Assembly (NCBI GenBank): GCA_018058425.1
Contig: JAGOZX010000027.1
Location: forward strand, 1 to 36,482
Source: Sebaldella sp.
GTDB lineage: Bacteria; Fusobacteriota; Fusobacteriia; Fusobacteriales; Leptotrichiaceae
Length of the DNA stretch: 36,482 nucleotides
Reading direction: 5' to 3'
Below are positions 15,281-23,581 of the stretch, piece by piece; position 1 is the stretch's first letter, and each line of letters opens with the position of its first letter. The position numbers and the translations under genes are program-made. The notes below the pieces were generated by a model. The model saw nothing but the letters and a program-made list of their open reading frames with translations, made no database searches and was not told where the DNA came from.

Positions 15281-16128
15281 AATTCCTCTTCCATCAGCTT
15301 ATTTACATATGTAGGCAGTGCAAAAGCTCCTATATGTAAATCTGTATTATAGTATTTTGTTTCAAGGTTAAACTTCTTCCACTCTTCCACTTTTATATCT
15401 TTAACTGGATCAAATTTCTTTGAAGCAAAGCCAAATAACCAGTGTCCAGATGGATATGTAGGAATATGCGCCTGATAAACTCTGCTTATCTCAAAAATAT
15501 TTTTTATCTTCTGTCTTGTTCTTATTAACTCTTTTCTATCCTTATCATAATAAGGACTTTCATGCTGATTTATCAGTATTCCTTCATCAGAAAGTAAATT
15601 ATAACAATTAGTATAAAACTCCACTGTAAATAATCCTTCTCCTGGTCCAATAGGATCTGTAGAATCTACTATTATTAAGTCATATTTTTCCTTTGTCTTT
15701 TTTATAAACTCAATTCCATCTTCAAAATAAAGTGAAACTCTTTTATCAGTCAGCTTAGATGAAGTTAATGGAATGTATTTTTCACAAAGTCTAACCACTC
15801 TCTCATCTATTTCTACCATATCTATCTTTTCAATAGTGTTATATCTAGTCAGTTCTCTAACTGTCCCACCATCTCCTGCACCTATTACTAAAACTTTTTT
15901 TATTTTTGGATTTGTAGCCAGCGCCACATGAGTAATCATATCATGATAGATAAACTCATCTTTTTCTGTCACCATCATTAAGCCGTCTAATGTAAAGAAT
16001 TTTCCAAATTCCTTTGATTCAAAGAAGTCTATTCTTTGAAATTTTGATTCCTCACTGTGTAGCTGCTTATCTACTTTTATTGAAAATTTTGCATTATCTG
16101 AATAATGCTCTGAATACCAAAGCTCCAT
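15277..16128 (-). CDS. speE: Spermidine synthase SpeE
   Basis: Aminopropyltransferase that makes spermidine from putrescine and decarboxylated SAM; 283 aa. The gatekeeping and nucleotide motifs are visible: DGLMMVTEKDEFIYHDMITH, LVIGAGDGGTVRELTRY, MVEIDERVV, and the catalytic Asp region IIVDSTDPIGPGEGLFT. Follows speD by 33 nt and overlaps speB. No anomalies. Confidence 0.94.
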   Translation of the reverse strand: MELWYSEHYSDNAKFSIKVDKQLHSEESKFQRIDFFESKEFGKFFTLDGLMMVTEKDEFIYHDMITHVALATNPKIKKVLVIGAGDGGTVRELTRYNTIEKIDMVEIDERVVRLCEKYIPLTSSKLTDKRVSLYFEDGIEFIKKTKEKYDLIIVDSTDPIGPGEGLFTVEFYTNCYNLLSDEGILINQHESPYYDKDRKELIRTRQKIKNIFEISRVYQAHIPTYPSGHWLFGFASKKFDPVKDIKVEEWKKFNLETKYYNTDLHIGAFALPTYVNKLMEEEL

Positions 16129-16161
16129 ATTTTTCTCCTTAAAATTTTATTTTTTTTATTA

Positions 16162-16590
16162 TTAATTTAAACTTTCTACTGCTTCCATTTTAAAGTTAAT
16201 ATCCCCTTCAATACTAGGATTAAATCTTTTTATCTTATCCGTCATCCCTCTTGATAATTCGTATGACTCACTTTTTTCAGCTTTTAAGCTTTTCTCTAAA
16301 AAATCAAAACCTATCCATGGATTTACACTATCTCCACATGTAAACAAATCCACTGCTGCATAACCAAATTCTGGCCATGTATGGATAGTTAGGTGTGATT
16401 CAGAAATAATAACTGCTCCACTCACTCCCCAAGGATTAAAATGGTGAAATGTAGAAGTCACTATTGTAGCACCTGAAAGTTCTGCTGCTTTTTTCATTAA
16501 ATTTTCTATTTCCTCATGATTTCTAAGAGTGTCCTCGTTACAATTATAATATTCCACCAGTATGTGTCTTCCTAAAGCCTCTAATTTCAT
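16162..16590 (-). CDS. speD: S-adenosylmethionine decarboxylase proenzyme SpeD
   Basis: 142-aa short prokaryotic (class 1B) proenzyme that supplies the aminopropyl group for SpeE. Self-cleavage is expected between Glu64 and Ser65 in SESHLTIHTWPE, Ser65 becoming the pyruvoyl group. The processing/catalytic residues His70 and Cys85 (FTCGD) keep the spacing of the Thermotoga enzyme (63/68/83). It starts 3 nt after the speA stop. Confidence 0.93.
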   Translation of the reverse strand: MKLEALGRHILVEYYNCNEDTLRNHEEIENLMKKAAELSGATIVTSTFHHFNPWGVSGAVIISESHLTIHTWPEFGYAAVDLFTCGDSVNPWIGFDFLEKSLKAEKSESYELSRGMTDKIKRFNPSIEGDINFKMEAVESLN

Positions 16591-16593
16591 TAT

Positions 16594-18042
16594 TTAATCC
16601 TCCTCAATTATTTTTATTTTCTCTATATTTTTATCTGCTATTCCGTCAATTACACAGTTGTTATCTCTCAATTCTTCCAAATAATCAATTATTTCTTTTT
16701 CTATTCTTTCTCCATATGATATTATGGGAATTCCTGGAGGATAAACAGTTATCATTTCACCTGATATCTTCCCTATAGAATCTCTTAAATACACAGATTT
16801 TTTCCCACTAAAATATGCCGTCCTGGGATCTATGACCTGCTTTGGAATTTCAAAAAAGTCTTTATGAAGCACTTTTTTTTCCTGTATTTTTAATTTTGTA
16901 CTTATATCTATTAATGCTTTAATTAGTATATCTATATTTTCTTTAGTATCTCCTATTGATAAAATACATAATATATTATGAAAATCAGCAAGCTCCACTT
17001 GTATTCTATACTCATCTCTTAACATATCATAAAGCTGAAACCCTGTTATATTGTGTTTTGATACATTAATTACTAATTTCGTCAAATCAAAGTCTTTTGC
17101 AGTTTCATTATCTAAAACACTCACATCAAGTATGTCATAATAGTCTGACACTCTCTCTTTAAAGTAAGAAGCATATTCTATTACCTCATCCAAACGTTTA
17201 CATCCATTTTTCACTAAATGCTCTCTAGCTATATCTAAACTTGCTAAAAGTAGATATGAAGCACTAGTTGTAGTAAATATATTTAAAGTTTCCTCTACCT
17301 TAGTTTCATTTATTTTCCCTTTATTTAAAAGTAAAACAGATGATTGAGTTAATGAACCTCCAGTTTTATGAAGACTTGTGGCTACCATGTCAGCTCCTAA
17401 CTCTATAGCTGATTTTGGTAATTTGTTATTAAATTTAAAATGAGCTCCATGTGCTTCATCTACTAAAACTATTTTATTATATTTTTTAGCTAATTTTATT
17501 ATCTCTTCTAAATCACAACATATACCATAATATGAAGGATTTATAAGTAAAATCGCTTTTATTTTATCGTCATTTTTAAATTTTTCCTCTATTTTATCTA
17601 TATGTACTCCTGTAAATAAATCAAACTTCTTATCATATTCTAATTCTAAGTATTCTGGAATCACTCCTGATAAAATAAGTGAATTAATAACTGATTTATG
17701 AGCATTTCTTGGGAGCAATATTTTTTCACCATGCTTTAAAGCAGCAAAAATCATAATTTGTATCCCAGAAGTTGTTCCATTTACCAAAAAAAATGCCCTG
17801 TCTGCCCCATAAGCATCAGCCATTAAACCCTGTGCTTCTTTTATAACTCCTTGAGGATTTTGTAAATTATCTAAACACTTCATAGAATTTGCATCCATTT
17901 TTATAATTTTTTCACCAAAAAATTCTATTAATTCTTTATTATTTCCACTCTTTTTATGTCCTGGAACATCAAAAGAAACAAAGTCTGCATTCATATATGA
18001 TAGCAGAGCTTTTTTAATAGGTATATTCCCCATATTTTTCAC
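16594..18042 (-). CDS. speA: PLP-dependent arginine decarboxylase (Orn/Lys/Arg fold III, short form)
   Basis: 482-aa fold-type III decarboxylase of the Bacillus SpeA type, without the N-terminal wing domain of the large inducible enzymes. PLP site: DEAHGAHF and the Schiff-base Lys in TSLHKTGGSLTQSS; also FFLVNGTTSGIQ. The C-terminal part has PPGIPIISYGE. With agmatinase in the same operon, arginine is the likely substrate (arginine to agmatine); lysine or ornithine cannot be ruled out from sequence. The GTG start has GGGGAG only 3 nt away; the ATG three codons later has 12-nt spacing, so the exact start is open. First gene of the polyamine operon. Confidence 0.88.
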   Translation of the reverse strand: MKNMGNIPIKKALLSYMNADFVSFDVPGHKKSGNNKELIEFFGEKIIKMDANSMKCLDNLQNPQGVIKEAQGLMADAYGADRAFFLVNGTTSGIQIMIFAALKHGEKILLPRNAHKSVINSLILSGVIPEYLELEYDKKFDLFTGVHIDKIEEKFKNDDKIKAILLINPSYYGICCDLEEIIKLAKKYNKIVLVDEAHGAHFKFNNKLPKSAIELGADMVATSLHKTGGSLTQSSVLLLNKGKINETKVEETLNIFTTTSASYLLLASLDIAREHLVKNGCKRLDEVIEYASYFKERVSDYYDILDVSVLDNETAKDFDLTKLVINVSKHNITGFQLYDMLRDEYRIQVELADFHNILCILSIGDTKENIDILIKALIDISTKLKIQEKKVLHKDFFEIPKQVIDPRTAYFSGKKSVYLRDSIGKISGEMITVYPPGIPIISYGERIEKEIIDYLEELRDNNCVIDGIADKNIEKIKIIEED

Positions 18043-18066
18043 AAACTCCCCTTTTTATAAACTATA

Positions 18067-18127
18067 TGTTTATTTTTACTAAACAATATAAACAAAATAA
18101 GTAAACTATAAGTTTAGTAATAATATA
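18067..18127 (-). promoter_or_regulatory. Operator/promoter module 1 (proximal to speA)
   Basis: Contains two perfect inverted repeats: TGTTTA-N7-TAAACA (18067-18085) and TAAACT-ATA-AGTTTA (18102-18116). The -10-like TATATT is at 18127-18122 on the minus strand, but the -35 position (AACTAT) is poor. Repeats the layout of module 2, 238 bp away. Likely bound by the XRE-cupin regulator (inference). Confidence 0.5.
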
Positions 18128-18304
18128 CTTTTCAAAAAATATTAATAGTTTTCTATATTTAAAAAATATACAACAAATATAAAAAACTGCTATTTTCATT
18201 GATTTTATATTATTTTTTTCTACCTTTTAACTATTATTATAAAAAATAAAATATTATATAAGGAAAATTTTCAATTTTAAATAAGTAGTTAAAATTAAAC
18301 AAAA

Positions 18305-18389
18305 TGTTTATTTTTACTAAACACAAATAGAAAAAAACAGTAAACTCTAAGTTTAACATTAGTATACTTTTTTTTATATTAATTGTCAA
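18305..18389 (-). promoter_or_regulatory. Operator/promoter module 2 (strong distal speA promoter)
   Basis: TTGACA (18389-18384), 17 nt, TATACT (18366-18361) on the minus strand, a near-consensus promoter. TAAACT-CTA-AGTTTA (18341-18355) covers the expected start, and TGTTTA-N7-TAAACA (18305-18323) follows. Spacing and order match module 1, so the unit was duplicated. The leader to speA would be about 310 nt. Confidence 0.65.
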
Positions 18390-18590
18390 TATTTTTTTAT
18401 TTTCTTGGAAATAACCAGTGAATATAGAGTTTAAATTTTTAAAAAACAAAAATATTATTTTTTAAATTAATTGATAAAACTACATTTTTCTATATATATT
18501 TTTAAAATAAATCTATTATTTTTTTCCATTTCTACACTAAAATAAATCACCATATCCTTTTTTCTCTCTTATAATAAAAAAAACAAAACT

Positions 18591-18608
18591 TTCAGGATAT
18601 ATTCAGGA
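18591..18608 (+). promoter_or_regulatory. TTCAGGA direct repeat, candidate response-regulator site
   Basis: Two TTCAGGA heptamers (18591-18597, 18602-18608) with an 11-bp period, one DNA turn. OmpR-family regulators bind such direct repeats. They lie about 50 bp upstream of TATAAT (18655-18660), before the OmpR-type regulator gene. Autoregulation is inference. Confidence 0.4.
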
Positions 18609-18686
18609 AAACAAATAATAATCTCATTCTTTATTCTTACATAATATGTTAATATATAATATATCAAATTATCAAAGGAGTAAGCT

Positions 18687-19334
18687 ATGCCAACAATATT
18701 AATTGTGGAAGATGATGAGAAACTAGCCAAAATACTAAAAATACAATTAGAGCATGAAGGACTTGATGTAGAAAATTCATATACAGGTCTTGATGCTATA
18801 GAAAGAATAGAAAATCATCAAAAATTTGATCTGATTCTCTTAGACTTAGGACTTCCAGACTTAGAAGGAAACCGTGTTTGTAAAGCTATAAGCTCTATTA
18901 GCACCATTCCAATTATAGTAGTTTCTGCCAGAAGTGCTATTGAAGAAAAAGTGGAATTGCTTACTATAGGTGCAGTTGACTACGTTACTAAGCCATTTGA
19001 TATGCTAGAACTTGGTGCTAGAATCAAGGTACATTTGAAAAAGGATATTTCAATGATATTGAAATATAAGGGTCTTGAAATGGATTCTTCTAATTATATT
19101 ATAAAAAAAGATGATGAAGTTTTAAGTCTTAGTAAAACAGAATTTGATCTACTTAAATTATTTCTGTTAAATAAAGAAACTTTACTAAAAAGAGAAAGAA
19201 TAATAAGCGATATTTGGGGCTGGAACGCTAGTAGCAATCTATTAGATGTAACTATAAAAAATTTACGTCAGAAATTAGGTAAAGATTATATACAGACAAT
19301 ACGCGGAATTGGCTACTCTCTAAAGAAAGGATGA
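18687..19334 (+). CDS. OmpR/PhoB-family response regulator
   Basis: 215 aa. The receiver domain has the acidic pair Asp9/Asp10, phospho-acceptor Asp53 (LLDLGLPD), Ser in VVSAR and Lys in TKPFD. The C-terminal winged helix (from about 125) includes LSKTEFDLLKLFLLN and the recognition region LDVTIKNLRQKLG, then IRGIGYSL. Cytoplasmic DNA-binding partner of the kinase whose gene overlaps its end. AAAGGAG stands 8 nt before ATG. The stimulus and targets are unknown; a KdpE/RegX3-like look does not decide it. No kdp genes are in the window. Confidence 0.92.
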   Translation: MPTILIVEDDEKLAKILKIQLEHEGLDVENSYTGLDAIERIENHQKFDLILLDLGLPDLEGNRVCKAISSISTIPIIVVSARSAIEEKVELLTIGAVDYVTKPFDMLELGARIKVHLKKDISMILKYKGLEMDSSNYIIKKDDEVLSLSKTEFDLLKLFLLNKETLLKRERIISDIWGWNASSNLLDVTIKNLRQKLGKDYIQTIRGIGYSLKKG

Positions 19335-19336
19335 TC

Positions 19337-20641
19337 ATGAAAATAAAGAAGATTTCCCATAAAATTATACTTTTTAATACTATGGCTGTTCTTTTATGTA
19401 CTCTTATAGTTGGTTCCGTTACTTGGTTTTTCCTAATAGATGAATATATAGAAGAAGAGAATAAGGAATTAAGTAATATTGCTAAGGGAGTAACAGAAAC
19501 TCTAAGAGAAGCTCCCCATGATAAAGTCCATGAAATATATCAAAATTTAGAATTTGGTGATAAGGATTGGATTTCAATTATAATGACTTACCCAAATGGA
19601 GAAGTTATAAATATGGGTCTCGATAATGTAAGTTATCGTAATAAACCTGAGAATAATTGGATAATTAAAAAAAAATATGCTCTGCACTTTTATGATAAAG
19701 AAGTTAATAATATAAAATTTACTTTCATAAGAAAATACTCATATGATGAAATAGTAAAAATCACACGAATTATTTTTTATTTATTTATTCTTCTTGCACT
19801 GTCTATAATAATTATATCTTACTTTGTTTCAAAACATATTTTAAAACCAGTTACTTATATTATAAATGAAAGTAGAGATATAAATGATAGAAACTTAGAT
19901 ATGAAGCTCCCTAAGATAAGAGATGACGAAATTGGTGATCTAATAGATATTATAAATAATATATTATCTAAAAGACAAGAAATTTTTGAAAATCAGAAAA
20001 ACTTTTCATCTAATGTTTCACATGAATTAAAAACACCACTTGCTATTATGAAAGGATATTTAGATATCTTACAATGGGGTAAAAATGATCCTAAACTGCT
20101 GGATGAAGCTCTAGAAAATATGAATATAGAACTCTCAAATATGGAACAAATAATTTCTAGTCTTCAATTTATCTCACAAGCTAAAAAATTAAAAACATTA
20201 AATGAAAAAATCAACCTTTGTTCTTTGTTAAATAAAATAAAAAGCGACTACTCTATGCTTAATAAAGAAAAAGAGATTATAGTAGAGTGTAATAACGAAG
20301 AAATAATTTCTGGTGATAAACATCTTATATCAGAAGCTTTAAGGGGACTTGTAGATAATAGTGTAAAGCACTCAACTGGAAACTCTATTTTTCTCATTAT
20401 AGAAAGCAGTCCTGAAATAATAAAACTTATTATTAGAGACTTTAGTTCAGGAATTCCAGAAGAAGATTTAGAAAAGATCTTTGAAAGATATTATCAAGTT
20501 CCAACCCAAACTCATAAAAGCACAAAAGGAATGGGGCTAGGTTTATCAATAATAAAAGAAATCATAGAATTACATAATTCAGAAATAAAAGTAAAAAATA
20601 GAGCAGATGGATTGGATATAGAAATTTACTTTAAAAAATAA
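19337..20641 (+). CDS. Sensor histidine kinase (HAMP, HisKA, HATPase_c)
   Basis: About 434 aa. Transmembrane helix 1 is at about residues 10-33, followed by an extracytoplasmic sensor loop of some 105 residues and transmembrane helix 2 at about 140-163. Then come HAMP, HisKA with phospho-His in NVSHELKTPLAIMKGY (about residue 229), and an ATPase domain with N box (LVDNSVKHS), G1 (FSSGIPEEDLEKIFERYY) and G2 (GMGLGLSIIKEI). I choose the ATG with AGG 6 nt upstream; an ATG two codons earlier overlaps the regulator stop with no room for a ribosome site. Pairs with the upstream regulator. The sensor loop has no family I recognise. Confidence 0.92.
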   Translation: MKIKKISHKIILFNTMAVLLCTLIVGSVTWFFLIDEYIEEENKELSNIAKGVTETLREAPHDKVHEIYQNLEFGDKDWISIIMTYPNGEVINMGLDNVSYRNKPENNWIIKKKYALHFYDKEVNNIKFTFIRKYSYDEIVKITRIIFYLFILLALSIIIISYFVSKHILKPVTYIINESRDINDRNLDMKLPKIRDDEIGDLIDIINNILSKRQEIFENQKNFSSNVSHELKTPLAIMKGYLDILQWGKNDPKLLDEALENMNIELSNMEQIISSLQFISQAKKLKTLNEKINLCSLLNKIKSDYSMLNKEKEIIVECNNEEIISGDKHLISEALRGLVDNSVKHSTGNSIFLIIESSPEIIKLIIRDFSSGIPEEDLEKIFERYYQVPTQTHKSTKGMGLGLSIIKEIIELHNSEIKVKNRADGLDIEIYFKK

Positions 20642-20688
20642 AAAGTTTAGATTTTGGAGATTTTCTCTCCTTAATCCAAACTTTTTTT
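20642..20688 (+). terminator. Bidirectional terminator between the kinase and the convergent LAB_N gene
   Basis: AAAGTTT/AAACTTT, GATT/AATC and GGAGA/TCTCC arms with two small internal mismatches and a short loop. T-rich tails follow on both strands. It overlaps the last codon of the LAB_N gene slightly. Confidence 0.8.
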
Positions 20689-21061
20689 AATGTGCTTTTT
20701 TTGATAAATAATAAGACTCTTGAATTGGCATTCCACTTAGCTTGTTTTCTTCTAATCTTTTTTCTTCCATTTTAAAGTTTCTTTCTTTTATTCTCTTTTT
20801 TCTTTTATGTATTAGATAAATATTTCTAGAATAAATGAATACTCCAGGAGCTTGTCCCATTATAAATACAGGATCTTTTTTGAATATAGCATAGATCAAT
20901 ACTATAATTCCTCCAACTAAACTAAAATACCAAAACGATACAGGAATTACACTTTTTTTCTTTTTTTCACTATAAATCCACTGAATTATAAACCTAGCTG
21001 AAAAGCATAACTGCCCCAGCATTCCAACACTTACAAGGATTTTATCTGTAGTAAGAATCAT
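20687..21061 (-). CDS. Small LAB_N-domain membrane protein
   Basis: 124 aa, three transmembrane helices, then a charged Lys/Glu tail. It matches the domain found at the N-terminus of some lipid-A-disaccharide synthases (LAB_N): GQLCFSARFIIQWIYSEK, SVIPVSFWYFSLVGG, DPVFIMGQAPGVFIYSRNIYLI. LAB_N genes often accompany GT2 and ArnT/PMT-type glycosyltransferases, as here. The three-helix pattern recalls SemiSWEET/PQ-loop proteins, so a role in flipping a lipid-linked sugar is conceivable (inference). The start overlaps the GT39 stop by one base (TAATG). Confidence 0.8.
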   Translation of the reverse strand: MILTTDKILVSVGMLGQLCFSARFIIQWIYSEKKKKSVIPVSFWYFSLVGGIIVLIYAIFKKDPVFIMGQAPGVFIYSRNIYLIHKRKKRIKERNFKMEEKRLEENKLSGMPIQESYYLSKKAH

Positions 21062-22635
21062 TATTTTGCCTCCTTTTTATATATAATTATAGAATATTTA
21101 TTATTTGAATATACTTTTTCAAAATCTTTTTGTAAAGTTTCCATATCATCATTTTGTACTAATACTATGATATCACTTTCTATTCTTTGTTTCATCAAAT
21201 CACTGTTATTTTCAAAACTTCTCATATTTTCACTATTTATCAAATAACTCATTCTGTCTACTTCATTTTCTTTAAAACCAAAAACTCTTAAGTTATTATT
21301 TTTAGCTCTCTCTATGTTTATTATATTAATAAATTTAGAAAACCCTATATATTCATTTACAATAGGTGTAGAAATCCCCAATATAATTGTCAAAACTATC
21401 ATATTTCCTGCTATATTATAAACAAATTTCGACATTTTTCCTTTAAGAGAGAAATAAATTCCAGCAATAAATGTAAATATTGAAAACACTCCATAAAGTA
21501 AAACTAACTTGAAAAGAAAAGGATCCATTTCATCTAATTTTTTCTTAGAAATAAATGCAGCTATTATAAATAAGATAAAGATACAACTTGTTATTATACC
21601 AAGAATTTTTTTCGTCTTTTTATAATCACCTGATATTAACTTTTCTGTAATTATTGCCATTGCTCCATATACTGGTATTAAGTATATATCCAGCTTACTG
21701 CTTACTAGCGAAAAAATTATAAATGGCATAAAAATCCAACACAACACATAAATAGTAAACTTATCTTGTTTTTTTATATTAAATAATATTATTCCAATTG
21801 ATATAAAAAAGAATAATGACCAAGGCCATAAATTAGGAACAAAATTTACTAAATAATAATAAATTGGTCTTTTATGTACACTTGTATTTACTGCTCTATT
21901 TACTGTTTGCTTAAATATGAGCTCTTTCATAGTAGAATCAAATCCTAAGCTTAGTACTAAGGGAATTATCCATATCAATACAAATATAAGTATAATAAGT
22001 ATTCCTTTTAGCAATTTTAACTTTTTTATTTTATCTTTTTGTTTTGTAATAAGAAGATATAGAATAACAACACTAATAGGAATAAAAATAGCGGCTAATC
22101 CTTTTATTAGAAAGCCTATTCCTATATAAATATAAGGAATATAATACTTATCTTTTTTATTTTCTACAATATTATAAAACCATATTACTGCCTTCGTTAT
22201 AAACATCATCATTAAGATATCCATTCGAATTACTACTGACGATCCAATAAAATATAAAAAAGTAAACATTATTAAAATTACCATAAATGCATTTTTATTT
22301 TTATAATTATTTTCTAGTAATAATTTATAAATATCTATACCTATTATTATTGCAGGAATTACACAAATTAATAGACCGATTGAAAATAAACTATATTTTC
22401 CTATTACTATTCTTATTAACGCAACTAGCCAAAAATATAACGGCGGTTTATCTGTATACAATGCCCCATCAAATCTAAATTGTATAAAGTCTTTTGATTT
22501 AAGCATATGATCAACAATATTAATATATTTCAGCTCATTTGTGGGTGTAAAGTCTCTTAATAAAATTAATGGAATATATAGTAGAAGCCCTGTAATTATA
22601 ATATAATAAATATACTTATCTTTTCGTAAAGTCAT
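21061..22635 (-). CDS. GT39 / ArnT-like membrane glycosyltransferase
   Basis: 524 aa with about 11-12 transmembrane helices and a soluble C-terminal part. The first periplasmic loop has the PMT/ArnT pattern: Asp/Glu in FTPTNELKYINI and TDKPPLYFW. Such enzymes move a sugar from an undecaprenyl or dolichyl phosphate carrier to lipid A, protein or another envelope acceptor on the outer face of the inner membrane. It overlaps the GT2 gene by 20 nt and the LAB_N gene by 1 nt, a tightly coupled trio. The sugar and acceptor are unknown. Kinase and regulator genes converge on it, but no link is shown. Confidence 0.85.
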   Translation of the reverse strand: MTLRKDKYIYYIIITGLLLYIPLILLRDFTPTNELKYINIVDHMLKSKDFIQFRFDGALYTDKPPLYFWLVALIRIVIGKYSLFSIGLLICVIPAIIIGIDIYKLLLENNYKNKNAFMVILIMFTFLYFIGSSVVIRMDILMMMFITKAVIWFYNIVENKKDKYYIPYIYIGIGFLIKGLAAIFIPISVVILYLLITKQKDKIKKLKLLKGILIILIFVLIWIIPLVLSLGFDSTMKELIFKQTVNRAVNTSVHKRPIYYYLVNFVPNLWPWSLFFFISIGIILFNIKKQDKFTIYVLCWIFMPFIIFSLVSSKLDIYLIPVYGAMAIITEKLISGDYKKTKKILGIITSCIFILFIIAAFISKKKLDEMDPFLFKLVLLYGVFSIFTFIAGIYFSLKGKMSKFVYNIAGNMIVLTIILGISTPIVNEYIGFSKFINIINIERAKNNNLRVFGFKENEVDRMSYLINSENMRSFENNSDLMKQRIESDIIVLVQNDDMETLQKDFEKVYSNNKYSIIIYKKEAK

Positions 22636-23335
22636 TAGTTTCTCCCAATATTTTATAATTTAAGTGTCTTTTTTTCATCCATCTTACAGCAAAAGCATCT
22701 CTAAGTCCTTTAAATAGTCTATTCCATACCCCATATTTTGATACTCCATAAATTCTATCATAATGACGAACTGGAACTTCTATTACCTTATATCCATTTA
22801 TTCTAGCTAATGTTGGTAAAAATCTATGCATTCCTTCATATAGACAATAAGACTTCGCCACTTCTTTTTTAAAAAGCTTTAGCGGGCATCCTGTATCTTT
22901 TATATCATCACCAGTTATTAAATTTCTCATGGAATTTCCAACCCACGAAGAAACCTTTTTTACTATTCCATCTTCTCTTGTTGCCCTTCTTCCATTTATC
23001 ATATCATATTCATTTATATGTGAATAAAGAACCATTATGTCTTCAGGATCAGTTTGTAAATCTGCATCTATTGTAACTATAATATTACCCTCTGCTTTTC
23101 TAAAACCTGCCGCTATTCCTGCTGTTTGCCCACAATTTTTTTCAAAATGAAAAACTCTGACATTTTCATTATTTAAATTATCTAATATTTCTTTAGTTTT
23201 ATCTGTACTTCCGTCATTTATAAGTAAAATCTCATAAGTTGTAAAATTATTCTTTAAAACAACCTCAATTTTTTTCACTAGTCTGTCTACATTATCTTCC
23301 TCATTAAAAATGGGTGCTATTACTGATATGTCCAT
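22616..23335 (-). CDS. GT2 polyprenyl-phosphate glycosyltransferase (DPM1/ArnC-like, short form)
   Basis: 239 aa, GT-A fold, without the C-terminal membrane domain of ArnC/GtrB. The nucleotide-sugar site is visible in INDGSTDKTKEIL and the metal motif DADLQTDPED; also GRRATREDG and the DPM1-like KLFKKEVA region. It should load a sugar onto undecaprenyl phosphate at the cytoplasmic face for the GT39 enzyme next to it. SD GGAGG upstream of ATG. First gene of the trio; no convincing promoter was found in the 245 nt before it. Confidence 0.88.
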   Translation of the reverse strand: MDISVIAPIFNEEDNVDRLVKKIEVVLKNNFTTYEILLINDGSTDKTKEILDNLNNENVRVFHFEKNCGQTAGIAAGFRKAEGNIIVTIDADLQTDPEDIMVLYSHINEYDMINGRRATREDGIVKKVSSWVGNSMRNLITGDDIKDTGCPLKLFKKEVAKSYCLYEGMHRFLPTLARINGYKVIEVPVRHYDRIYGVSKYGVWNRLFKGLRDAFAVRWMKKRHLNYKILGETNDFTKR

Positions 23336-23546
23336 GTTTTTCCTCCAACTTTCTGTCTCTACAATATTAAGTGTATCAAACTGCCATTAGAAGCTGCTTT
23401 GCATAAAATGAAATTAAGCTGAAAAATTATATTATTAAAAAAATTACTCTAGAATTGGTAAAGTTAGCCTTCTTCTCAAAAGCTGATTTGATTTTCAGAT
23501 TGGCAAAGTTATAAATTAGTACTCTCTACATTTTTTCAATTTAAAA

Positions 23547-23569
23547 TGACTGCCATTCTTTGGCAGCCA
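23547..23569 (-). terminator. Terminator of the thioredoxin reductase gene
   Basis: Nine-bp stem TGGCTGCCA against TGGCAGTCA (one G-U) with a 5-nt loop, followed by TTTTAAATT on the minus strand, 13 nt after the reductase stop. Confidence 0.7.
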
Positions 23570-23581
23570 TTCTAATTAATA

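Larger units (their letters stand above)
18043..18686. other. 644-bp regulatory gap between speA and the two-component system
   Basis: About 85 percent A+T or more. It holds two copies of a promoter/operator module reading towards speA, and near the right end a TTCAGGA direct repeat with a TATAAT (18655-18660) reading towards the response regulator gene. A 70-codon minus-strand frame between the modules has no ribosome site and biased A/T composition, and I do not count it as a gene. Confidence 0.6.

Noticed and set aside
18237-18449. 70-codon minus-strand frame in the speA leader region
   Set aside because: Phe/Ile/Asn-rich low-complexity translation, no SD, and it overlaps the duplicated promoter/operator module.
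23336-23546. Imperfect ATTGGTAAAGTTA / ATTGGCAAAGTTA direct repeat between GT2 and the reductase
   Set aside because: Two short imperfect copies in AT-rich spacer with no relation to a promoter; could be chance. Nothing else seen in this gap.
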